A DNA stretch of 64,000 nucleotides from Brachyhypopomus gauderio. Its lineage: Eukaryota > Chordata > Actinopteri > Gymnotiformes > Hypopomidae. A program made the position numbers and the translations under genes. Below the pieces are notes generated by a model. That model was not told the DNA's origin. It saw only the letters and a list, made by a program, of their open reading frames with translations, and did no database searches. This document shows, in pieces, positions 53,906-64,000 of the stretch. How positions within the stretch are numbered: the stretch's first letter is position 1; every line of letters starts with the position of its first letter. The DNA is taken from NCBI RefSeq assembly GCF_052324685.1, contig NC_135225.1, positions 14,061,610 through 14,125,609 of the forward strand, written 5' to 3'.

Positions 53906-54113
53906 AAAAGAATAAATTAATAAACTAAAATAAACGAAACTAAATTAATACACTACATTTAAAGAAAATATTGCATGTAAAAGAATAAATAAATAGAATT
54001 TTGGGATCGGATTGTTTATTTAACTACACAGGTTGGACCAGTACATTTAATAAACGGAAATGGGATTTTACCTTTCAACTTCTCGCCGAGGCGTTGATCT
54101 CGCGGACGCTATT

Positions 54114-54237
54114 TGGGGGCGGAGCTAAGCGTGTGAGTCGTTTTGCCGGGAATGCAAATACCACGTGTCCCCAAGCCGGCTGGAAGTCAGTGCAGTTTGA
54201 TTCACGTTTTTACAGAGAGGAGTTGTAAGATGGCGGC
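54114..54237 (+). promoter_or_regulatory. pprc1 proximal promoter motifs
   Basis: In order: GC box gggggcggagc (about 54114-54125), octamer ATGCAAAT (54152-54159), E-box CACGTG (54162-54167), and a YY1-type AAGATGGCGGC overlapping the start codon (54228-54238). The combination, without a TATA box, fits a housekeeping, growth-regulated gene. Motifs are seen; their use is inferred. Confidence 0.6.
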
Positions 54238-55116
54238 ACGGTGGGGAACAGGCGAGGAGATATTAAACGCCTGTAACATGGAGTATTTTTCAACATCCAA
54301 TATTTACGAGGTGATGATAACTTGGATTACTTCGTGGTTAATTCTGCATAATCTTAGAAATGTTGTCATTCTTCGCGTCGCTCACAATTCACCGTAAATG
54401 CGTAGATGTAGCTGCATGGGAAACTGACACGTGGGTTATGATGGCGAGATGGTTCTGGACGTTCTCCGTTCCAGATGTTCGCCAGTTGATCGTGGGGTTT
54501 CTTAAAGTAAAGGCTTGTTTTGGGTCTCTTTGAAATTATTTATGAAGCGTCCACTTTTAGCTGGTTGCCACTTGGTTACTAAAGCTAGGTAGGGTTTTAG
54601 CCATTGGAAATGTTAGCCACATGTAACCTAGCTAACTAGTTACCATGCTAGCTCCATTCAGTTATAGATGCATCTTTTCCAAATACTGTGAAGTTACTTT
54701 ATTTGCATGCTTTATTCTGAGGAGCTTGTCAGGTGATCGTATAATTGTTCGCAGGTTTATTCTAATAACATGTCGGGCTATAACTTAAGGTGCGGTTCAA
54801 CTGAGGCAGTGTTGGCATGATGTTTGCATAAGTCGCATGACTGGCTTGCAGTCAAGTCCAAGACGTGGGGCCTAGTGAACTGATACATTATTACTATGCC
54901 TTTATATTACACAGCATATTACTAAACGTTTTACCACTCGCATTTGTAGCTAGCTATATTTCCATGTATGTTGAGGACTGGTTTTTAAACTACGTTTTCA
55001 AATAATCCACTCCCACGTGGGCTTTAAACAACGCGGTGTGCGCGTGTGTGTATGTATGTGTGTATGTATATATGGCTCTGTGTGTGTGTGTATATATATA
55101 TATATATTATATATTG

Positions 55117-55161
<45 letters not shown>

Positions 55162-58100
55162 ATATGTATGATGTTTTGAGGAAGACTTCACAATGTAGTT
55201 TCGATTTTCAATGATTTAATCTGCATATTTGCACTGCATTTTCTGGAAATCGTGACCAGTGATGCAGCCAATGGCAAGTGTTGTTCTAACACGCCACAGT
55301 GGCACTTCTGATCGTAGCAGTGCAATAGTTCCTTTGGTTTTGGTATTGCTAATCATGCTATATATAAAGGAATGAGATATTTTGTTCATTTATAGAAAGT
55401 TTATTTCGAATCACAAATCCAACGGGCAGTGCAGTTGGTATGTGTTTTTTTTTTTTTTTTTTTTTTTTTTGTTTATTAAATCCATCTATTGCAGTCAGTC
55501 TTTCTGACTTCTGAATCTATGTATGCTGGCGTCAGTGTTCAACAAGATGCCGATAGCATAGCTGCTGTACTGAAGGCACCTAGGAACTCCTAGTGAGCGT
55601 GTCGTACTGAACACGTGTTAGTGGGTCCGGCCGGCGAGCTCCCCGTACTTGGCCCAGTAATGCAATGCGGCAGGAAGACGCGGTGCAGCGTGCACACGTG
55701 TGCACGTGCGTGATCGGTCTAATTCTCGTTTCTGACGCACCCCGTCTCGCTCCACGTTTAACCTCAGAGTATTGGTACCACCTAATGCGTAATGATCCCA
55801 AACTCGGTTTTCTGGAGTTATCGCGTTTTGGTTGTGTCCAGCGGTTTCACTAGTTAAGGGATAAAACATAGACCGTATTCAAGTCTTAGGTATGTTGTTG
55901 TAGACTATAGTTATTAGATAATGATTATAAGTTTTAGCGTTTAACGGTTTGGGGTTTTGTCACCCATATTTGTCATGACATAAGAATGACATGAACCAAA
56001 GTTATTTGAGTCCAGATGATCATAGGTTGGAGCGCTTAGTTTCGGCACAGATGTCTTCATATGTGAAGTGAGCCGAATGTCACAAAAGTGCAGATATCGA
56101 GTGATCAGCTACTAGTCACCTTGCTTTTTCATGTTCAGGCCACACCTAAAAATACTGCTGACATGTAAAAATGGCTAAAATGCTGGCTAGTCCCTCATGT
56201 GTTCACTGCTTTTGGTATATCACAGGGTTCCCACAGCTCCTTGAAATCGTTGGAAGTTTGTGAATCTGAAAAAATAAGTCCATCCTCTGCTTTATGAGGG
56301 AATTGAAATCATTCTTCATTAAGATTAATAAACTTGAAAAATGCTTTGCAAAAGTTTGGTCATCCTGTAGATTTTATTGGTGAAAATCGTTTGTTCAATC
56401 GGCACTGCATTCTAGTGTTTCCTGTACATAGTTAACGTGTGTGTAGCTGCTTTACGTGCCTGCCACCTACTCGCAGGTGTATTGGTAAATTGCCAGTCAT
56501 GTTGAGTGAAGTTTTCGTTAAATCAGCGCATAGTGCAGATTTCAGGATGCGTGGCTTGAAATGTGGCATTTGGTCTTTTAAATTTGTTTTGTGATAAAAT
56601 ATTCAGGGGTAGCAGTAGGTAAATGCCGCTAGGTGTAGTCTGATATCAGTATTATAATTTACAAAAGTACTGATGTAATTAAGCCCTGTAGATAATTGAG
56701 AATACTACAGACTGTGGGGAAAATGAAATGTTATATATTATATACTATTATCTATGTTTATTTTATTTTTATTGTTGTTTTTAGCTGAAATTGGCCATCT
56801 CCTGTTGAAATGACCCTTGCAAGAGGGCTTGATTATTGGGACAGACTAAACCTGTTCCTCCTGTTCCAGCAGGGTGAAATACTCCAGGGCGGTCTGTCCG
56901 CCCTACAGCACCACGGCCTGGACAGTGCGTTCGAGCCCTGTTTGGATTCATGTCTTCTGTCCATCTTCGATTCCCCTGATGGAGAGGTACAGGCATGTTT
57001 ACATGAATTCCTCCAAAACAGTTTGCCACAGCTGAATCTATAGCTTTAATAGCTCATTATAGCACCTTCTGGATGATGATGATACTGGAGCCAGATTCTG
57101 TAGCTTTTTGTTCTCTTTCTCAGGTTAAACGTGGCATTGAAGAAAGTGAAGCAACACTGCTCATGGCTCTCACCGAAACACTTGACAATGTAGAGGATGA
57201 AAACTTTTCTCCTTTTGACACCCTGCCTGACACGGAGCTTTTCCAAGGGCAGAGAGCCCATGAACACTTACTGGTACGCAGCTGTGCTGGGCCTCCTCGG
57301 TTCTTTGTCTGTCCTTAATACATTTACTCTTCATTGTCAGTCTGCAGTGTGTAGAAACTACTGAAACAGCTAAATTGACCCAATTAGTAAACATAGACCT
57401 ATGTGATGTTTATATTTATGTAGCTACATATTCTACCATTAACACCCACAGACAAGTAAGTCAGAATGCACTACATGGTAAATTATGATGGCTGTTATTA
57501 TTCTCATGTTAGATTTGGCATAAGCTGGTGCTTAACACTTGGTTGGTCTTTTTTGTGTTCTACAGAGAAGTGCCAGTTTAGATGATGATGCTACTTTTTC
57601 CACACGCATGCAAGATTTGGATACATCACTGGACGAATTGGACTTGTGCCTTCCCATATCCTTGGAGAAGGATGGGGAGAACATGTCTGTTACTCTTGGT
57701 GACCTAGTCAAGCACATGCATCCATATTCCATGACTTTGTGTTTGAATGGAGAGGAGCAGCTTCTGCCCACGGGTGGAATCGTGCTTGAGGTGGTGGATA
57801 AGGGAGAACATGGTGAGCCCATCCTGGCCATCCCTGACCTGAGCTTCCCATTCCCTCTGCTGAGAGAAGATCCCGCAGAAGTAGAATGTGCGGTACTGGG
57901 GAACAGTTCGAGAAACGCAGAGCTTGAACCCCGTGACGTCCCGGCAGAGGTGGCCATCTCCTCCACAGTTCCAGTAGTAGACACCGGCAAACTAGAGAAT
58001 GAGACGGTTAAAAAGCATGAGAAATCTTTGGGAAAGTGTTCACTCAACAGGAAAAAGAGACAGAAAGCCAAAGAGGTCAGTCGTGTTGACCAAAGAGTTT

Positions 58101-61100
58101 TGAGGAGTGCATCATCTAAAAAGGCAACACCAGAACCCATCAAGGCATCTCAGGAGGAGCAGAAGAAGAAAAGGGTGACGTTTGCTCCTGTTCTCACTGA
58201 GCTGCGTCAAGCTGAAGATTCATCGGGGGTGAAACAAACTGAGGTACATGTCACAAAGAAAAACCCTTCCCCAACCTCAGTAACCCCAACGCCCACAACT
58301 CTTGCCCAGGCTAGTCAGGATGAAGTCATAGAATCAAATAATATAGATGTAATGAAACCCATTCTAGCTCAAGAGCCTCTTGAAAAGTGTAAAGAAACCG
58401 ATGCAGCTTCAAAGCAGGGTTGTCCAGAGGTACAGCCAAGTGAACCCAAACCCAAACTGCTAAGTTTGGAGCAGTATCGCCTCCTCCGTCAGCAGAAGAA
58501 ACTATGCCCTCTGGAAAAAGCTAGCAACAACAGCACTAAATGGCCCACGTTGCCAGAAGCACCCAGAGACCTCCCTCTGATTCCCTGCCTCCCTGTCCCA
58601 AGCCCCAGAGACCCACGTCGCACCGCTACTACTCCAGTGAAGGAGCCTGCCCCTGAAAACATGCCAACATGGCAGCCAAAAGGCCCGGCTGTCCCCCCGA
58701 CTCCTGAGGCCTTACTGATCCCGCCAGCTTCGTTACAGTCTTCCTCTAGAAAACCTACTCCTCCTAAATCAGCCCCTCAGTCTCCCTGTAAACCTTTACA
58801 AAACTCAGCCACTTGCACGATCCCTTCAACACTGCCTAACCCCCAGAATCTTCCCGTACCAACCTGCGCGTCGCAAAACACTATTGCTAATAAAGTCTCC
58901 CAGGCTGGTGAGCAGGTCCCAGCTGAAAATACTGTGTGTCTACCAATGGTCACTACAACTGGAGCTCATCAGAGCCCCCATTCAGCCAAGCAGGCAAATT
59001 GTTTACAAGAGACCCCTTCCACGTGTGATCAGGTTAGCGTAGCGACCCCATCGGAAACTCTCTCAAGGATTCAGGATGTGCCAAAAGCTGAGATTACAGT
59101 CGCCACTAGAGACACTACAAGCGCCCACATCGCCGAGACTGCTGCCTACAGGCGATCGGATGCCGTCTCCCTAAAGAAAGAAGCCGTGCGTGGTGTCGGA
59201 GCCCCTGAGCCAGTGAAATCCACCCTGCCCAGAGGCACCGGTCCCACGGTAGCCGCCCAGCACCATCTCAAGCCCACATCCACCCGGGCTTTCATCACCT
59301 CCGCTCCGGTCCAGGCCAGGATCGTGAAGCTGGCGGAAGAGATGAGGGCGGCTTCCGCTCCAGTTCCTAAAGCGCGTGGTCCCACCTCAAAGCTGGTGGA
59401 GTCCTTCGCCACTGAAATTGGTGAGTGGTCCTCCAGGGTGAGAGTCAGGGTGTCATTCTCGCTGCTGTGACGCCGACTGAGAACAGACGTCTGCCTTCCC
59501 GTTTCAGGTATTGAAGCCGCTGACCTCACCAGCCTATTGGAACAATTTGAAGAGACTCAGCGTAAGTGATATTGGGTGTTTGGGTTCTTTTTTTTCTTTT
59601 CTCACCATTTTCTCCCAAATTCTGGGGTCTGTACACCAGTTCTTCGGTCATGGAGAGTGCAGTGAGCATGTGCTACCAGTCCTCACCAATAAGCCCAGCA
59701 TGCACAAAGGGTGCACTTATTTATACATACATGCATACATATATACACCCACAGAAGGCACCTCCGAGCTCGTTTCCAGGTTTCTGTGCCTCTTTAAGAG
59801 AGGGCGTGGTGTGGCTGTGAGAGGGACATAGGCCCCTCCTGAGTGGCTGAAACAGCTGCTGTGTAATTATGCTCTCTGTGCTGCTGGAATTCTGCCCTGT
59901 TAGCAAATCCATTTTAACTCTGTGTGTGCTGCCTTTGTCTGGGTGAGCGGGTCAGCAGAGTGGGTGGGGGTGGGGTGTGTGTGTGCGTGCTGGTGCGTGT
60001 TGGTCTAGCAGCTCCGAGGAGACTTCTGACTGTGCAGCATACACCCTCATTGACACAGCATGGCAGTTTTCCAGTAGCTCACAGAATCTGAGTACAGTAT
60101 TCATGACCAGGCGTTTTACGTTGCCTAGGAGGGGCTCGGCTTTAACGCGCTGGCATAGTCGCCTCGCAGAGGGCAGCCGAGGGGCCGCCATGTTAAGTTC
60201 ATCCTGCTCTGACCCTGGACACTCACCAGCTTCCATTTCCTTTCCAGCCAAAGAGGAGCGCACTGTGACGGAGGTCTGTGGTAGAGCAGCCGCTGTAGGA
60301 AACTCCAGGTGAGCGCACGAGTTACCCTACAGCCCCAGAGCTGCTCTCCCTCCCCAGACGTTCTCTGGGTGGGCATGTGACTGTGGGACGTGTTTTAGAG
60401 AGATTTTTGTAGTTTGTTGATTTCTTTCTTCAAAACCAATACCTACCGAAAACAGCAACCAAAATGGCTTCCAGCTCCAGCGATTGACGCTATACAATTC
60501 AGTGCAACCTCGTTGTTTTGCAAGTGGCGTCTTGTTTCATATCACTGTCTGAGTTTCTTGCTGTTTCTTTTTTAATTTCAAATCCCATGTCTGTCTTTTC
60601 AGTGCGAAAGAGCAGGCCGAGACCAAGGCCCTCAAGAAAGAGCAGGCCGAGACCAAGGCCCTCAAGAAAGAGCAGGCCGAGACCAAGGCCCTCAAGAAAG
60701 CTTGCAGTCCTGACCTGGGCAGCACTGCAGGTAATTAAACACAAACATAACCTGCAAACTGGCTGTAACATCACTGTGTAACATTACTGTTGTTCAAAGG
60801 TTTCTGCCCTATTTGTTTGTGTAATTACACAAATTTTAGGTAGTCATTTCTGTAGTATTGTGATATCCTTTGCTTCCCTTGCATGATGGTGATCTTTTGC
60901 AATTCTGTTATGAAACAGAAAAAAAATATTAAGACGCAATGGTGGGTCCCAGTATGATTTTGAATGGCTCTGCTTCTATTTACTTTGAGGAAATCTAAAG
61001 AATACATAATAATTATAAAAGTTTACCTAAAGTGCCCTAAAGGAAACTCCTCCCCTTGTGTTTAATAGGCCTGACTCCGCCAGCCACACCTCCCCATCAG

Positions 61101-62972
61101 ATGTGGAAGCCACTGGCCCCAGTTGCATTATTAGGAAAACCAAAGAAATCTGAAGTGCCCAAAGTAGCTCCAAGCACGGTCATCACCGTAGAGCCTCGGC
61201 CCTTGCCTGCAAGCAAGCTGCAGAGCCCTTATACCCTGGGATTGCCCCACGCGTTTGCCCTAGACCACGACTACTGCCTCTTACCTAAGGACTCCCGCCA
61301 TGAGCTGGGCAATCGCGGGAACATCAAACAACCTATCATCATCAAGGTTGGTGAGCTGCCCTCCACCAACAAGGCAGGTCAGCAGAGCACCCTCAAGCCC
61401 CCTCCCATGCCCAGCTCTGCAGGAGGTCTGGAGAAAACGCCCAAGCCCAGTCGCCCCCTCACGCGGGGGAGCCCGTGTGAGCAGAAGCCCCCATCGAGAG
61501 CAATCGCGCTCACTCCGGATGCTTCGCCAGACCGCCTGGATTCGGAGGGATCTTTGCAGGACGAGGGAAGTGACACGCAGCAGAGATTCCAAAGATATTC
61601 CGAACGCTCATACGGCCACGAGAGAGGCCGCTCCCAGAGAACGTACAGGAAACGTGTGTGTAGCAGCTCTGGATCCAGATCCAGCAGCTCGGGGTCCTCC
61701 AGGTCCCGGTCGCGCTCCCCACCACCGCCCAGGAAAAGGTGAGGCACACCGAACTGTGTGGCAGATCAATGCCGTTTATTCTGAATTGATGCTTTTAGTT
61801 TTACGTGCAAAGTGTGAGTTTTGTGTTCGTGTGTAGTCACAGTTGTTCATGTTCCCACAGGTGTAGATCTGGCAGTGGTTCCACGTCACCTTCTAGATAT
61901 CGCTCCTGCTCCCAGCTGTCTTCCTCTCCTCGCCAACGCAGGTCGTCGTATTCCAGCTCTGGGTCCTGGAGCCGTAGCCGGTCCAGGTCCCGATCCCGGT
62001 CCAGATCCCGGTCTCGCTCTCCTGCTCGAAGACATCGACAGTGGAGCGGCCATTGCAGGTTAAAAAGAAAACAAACTGAAACACTGTTGTACAGCACACG
62101 TGTGTCGTTACTCTGTGATCGTGAACTGCAGAGGGAAAAGTTATCAGAGCGCCTGTGCAATCTGCCACGGAGGGAATGGTACAAAATCTGGACTTGTTTA
62201 GACTATGCAAGCTTTGTTGCTCCAGTCAGTTTCGAAGAGTAATTGATTCTGCTTAAATAAAGCATGCAGAAGCAGCCCAGTAACAATGTTTTATTTCATT
62301 ATGCTGAGATTGGAAAGGTGTTTGACCTACAACCTTAATGACCATTTTGTAAACTGTAGGAACGCAGTAGCACACATTTGCTAATTTATTGTATTTCTGT
62401 AATAGCCCTACCCGTAGGTCCTATGACCGCTACGATTCAAGAGATTATAATGAAGACACAAGAAGACGCAAGGAGAAAGCTATTGTGAGTAGATGTTTGG
62501 AACTGATCAGAGCACGTGGACAAAAAGCATCAGATCAGAGCTGAACATGACATGACTGGAGCAACATTCAGGATCTCTAACCAGAGTGTCGATTGCAGGA
62601 AGAGCGCAGAGTGGTTTATGTCGGACGCATTCATGGAAGCATGACCCGCAAGGAGCTGAAGGAACGTTTCTCCTTCTTCGGAGAGATTGAGGAGTGCACC
62701 GTGCACTTGAGAGAGCATGGGTGAGCACAGTTAGCACTTCCTGGTTGCTACCACAAATTCGCCCGCTCGTCTTTGATGACTATTAGAAGTTGAACTCTGT
62801 TGTCAAACTTCTTGTTGTAGTGACAACTACGGCTTCGTTACATACTACAACACGAAGAATGCGTTCGAGGCCATTGAGAACGGGGGCAAGCTCCGGCAGC
62901 CCAACGAGCTGCCCTTTGACCTGTGCTTTGGGGGCAGGAGGCAGTTTTGTAAAAGCAATTACGCCGACCTGG
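54230..62972 (+). CDS. pprc1: PGC-1-related coactivator, 12 exons, 3' incomplete
   Basis: Nuclear coactivator of the PGC-1 family that works with NRF-1, HCF-1 and CREB on genes for mitochondrial biogenesis. Exons: 54230-54310, 56873-56986 (or from 56870), 57124-57273, 57566-59420, 59508-59561, 60248-60308, 60603-60730, 61069-61738, 61861-62058, 62406-62484, 62599-62720, 62821-62972. All phases join into about 1221 residues; the last exon or exons lie past the window end (mammalian PPRC1 about 1660). Features: conserved acidic N-terminal segment [11 protein letters not shown]...SPFD (about 74-95); Pro/Ser-rich middle; three 10-residue repeats [10 protein letters not shown] (774-803); HCF-1-binding DHDY (880-883); Arg/Ser-rich region (about 1010-1100); RRM (about 1134-1210) with RNP2 VVYVGRI and RNP1 NYGFVTYY. 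The ATG is the first of exon 1 in an AAGATGGCGGC context. Confidence 0.93.
54311..56869 (+). other. pprc1 intron 1
   Basis: Phase-0 intron with a gtgatg donor. It contains (TG)n/(TA)n at 55080-55155, a T-run at 55445-55470 and no other recognised gene. Confidence 0.75.
55080..55155. repeat. (TA)n and (TG)n microsatellites
   Basis: A tatata run at about 55091-55108 is followed by about 21 TG units. Confidence 0.88.
60610..60699 (+). repeat. Coding 30-bp triplication in pprc1 exon 7
   Basis: Three directly adjacent copies of a 30-bp unit (gagcaggccgagaccaaggc plus ten bases) that read in frame as [10 protein letters not shown] three times, with no base difference between copies. It fills most of the 128-nt exon. 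Confidence 0.95.
61263..61274 (+). other. DHDY HCF-1-binding motif in pprc1
   Basis: GAC CAC GAC TAC encodes Asp-His-Asp-Tyr. The (D/E)HxY tetrapeptide is the known HCF-1 kelch-domain ligand in PGC-1-related proteins and the same tetrapeptide occurs in mammalian PPRC1. Confidence 0.85.
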
Positions 62973-63508
62973 GTGAGTTGGACCTCATGTTGTAACTGCC
63001 AGTGGAGTTTTTTGGGTGGTTTTTCGGATTAGTTTGTGAAACTTGATACTGGTCTGTTGATTCAGGTTAATCTGAGGTTGCTAACCTTTGTAGACTGGTA
63101 GTCAAAGATGGTTAGAGCCTTCATCTCACACTTGTGTGAACATGGAACACAAATGCAAGCATGGTGATCCTTCAAATATAAATACTGTGTCTGTGTGTGT
63201 TACTGAAATTTACTGCCTCTGTCTTCACCTGCTTTGTTCTGAGCATCTCAACTTGTGCGCTCTTTACACAATAATATACACTATAGTTAATTTTCCTTTC
63301 TTCTTTTATAATATGATATGGACAGTTAGCTTTTTTCCAGCTTCATATTCAACATTACGAGTCTACTGAAACTGCATTCAAACTTTTGTGATTTTCTTTC
63401 TCCTCCAGTCAGGTTTCTGCTGTTCTTTCTCCTTTTCCCGATCCTAAATTTCCTTTACTCAGTAAACATAATACTTTTTTAATCATTCAAGTTAACAAGC
63501 TAGTTAAA
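62973..63508 (+). other. pprc1 intron 12, last exon not found
   Basis: The donor is G|gtgagt. No sequence resembling the expected acidic C-terminal tail of the family was found up to the window edge, so the final exon must lie to the right. Confidence 0.65.
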
Positions 63509-63796
<288 letters not shown>

Positions 63797-63824
63797 GGAC
63801 TAAATTTAAGTATTATTATTATAT

Positions 63825-64000
63825 CGTGATCGATCGATCGCCTGTGGTTGGCGCCAGAGCGAACTACTAACTTTTTAGTCTAAGACGCTCAATGCATGAG
63901 AGTTGGCAACCCTGCAGGTATAGCAACTTGGCTAAAATATGTGCGTGAGGGCATTTGGTAGCGCATATCCAGTGTGTTTAACAAAGCCATGAAGCCGGGA
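63825..64000. other. Possible second half of a dispersed repeat
   Basis: After the microsatellite, cgatcgatcgatcgcctgtg and gagttggcaaccctg look like pieces of a fish interspersed repeat interrupted by the TG expansion. Low certainty. Confidence 0.35.

Noticed and set aside
57532..58143. 203-codon minus-strand frame opposite pprc1 exon 4
   Set aside because: Shadow of the long Ser/Pro-rich plus-strand exon; no homology.

Overview
This window is vertebrate nuclear DNA, almost certainly from a teleost fish and possibly an otophysan (inferred). The genes are multi-exon with GT-AG splicing. Repeats dominate the spaces between them: many very long (CA/TG)n microsatellites, at least nine minisatellites, Tc1/mariner copies of fish type, hAT and Harbinger-like elements. 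No bacterial, organellar or RNA gene was seen.

Four protein-coding genes are supported. Exon models were built by eye from splice signals, phase and similarity to families recalled from memory. (1) gabrg1-like GABA-A receptor gamma subunit, minus strand, 4727-11076: 9 coding exons, 456 residues. (2) gabra2-like GABA-A receptor alpha subunit, minus strand, 20109-32184: 9 coding exons, 453 residues, with an inferred 5' UTR intron. (3) gng2-like G-protein gamma subunit, minus strand, 37481-37830: 2 coding exons, 71 residues, ending in a CAAX box. (4) pprc1-like PGC-1-related coactivator, plus strand, from 54230: 12 exons visible, about 1221 residues, with the last exon or exons beyond the window.

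Layout: 1-4.7 kb is intergenic and repeat-rich; 4.7-11.1 kb is gabrg1; 11.1-20.1 kb is the intergenic spacer, holding a decayed Tc1 copy and a minisatellite split by a DNA transposon; 20.1-32.9 kb is gabra2 with a hAT element, a Harbinger-like MITE, a small hAT-like MITE and a Tc1-like relic in its introns; 33-37.5 kb is its upstream flank and the 3' side of gng2; 37.5-54 kb is gng2 and a long spacer with a Tc1 element (42.8-44.2 kb) and a 1.9-kb, 19-bp-unit minisatellite (49.3-51.1 kb); 54-64 kb is pprc1.

The tandem gamma1-alpha2 pair matches the order and relative orientation of mammalian GABRG1-GABRA2; both encode subunits of pentameric GABA-gated chloride channels. Gng2 makes the membrane-anchored gamma part of G-beta-gamma. 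Pprc1 is a nuclear coactivator of mitochondrial biogenesis and is not functionally tied to the other three. The odd points are a GC-AG intron in gabrg1, UG-repeat tracts against two splice acceptors, a perfect 30-bp triplication inside a pprc1 coding exon, and several transposons with intact target-site duplications. No previously undescribed gene system was found.
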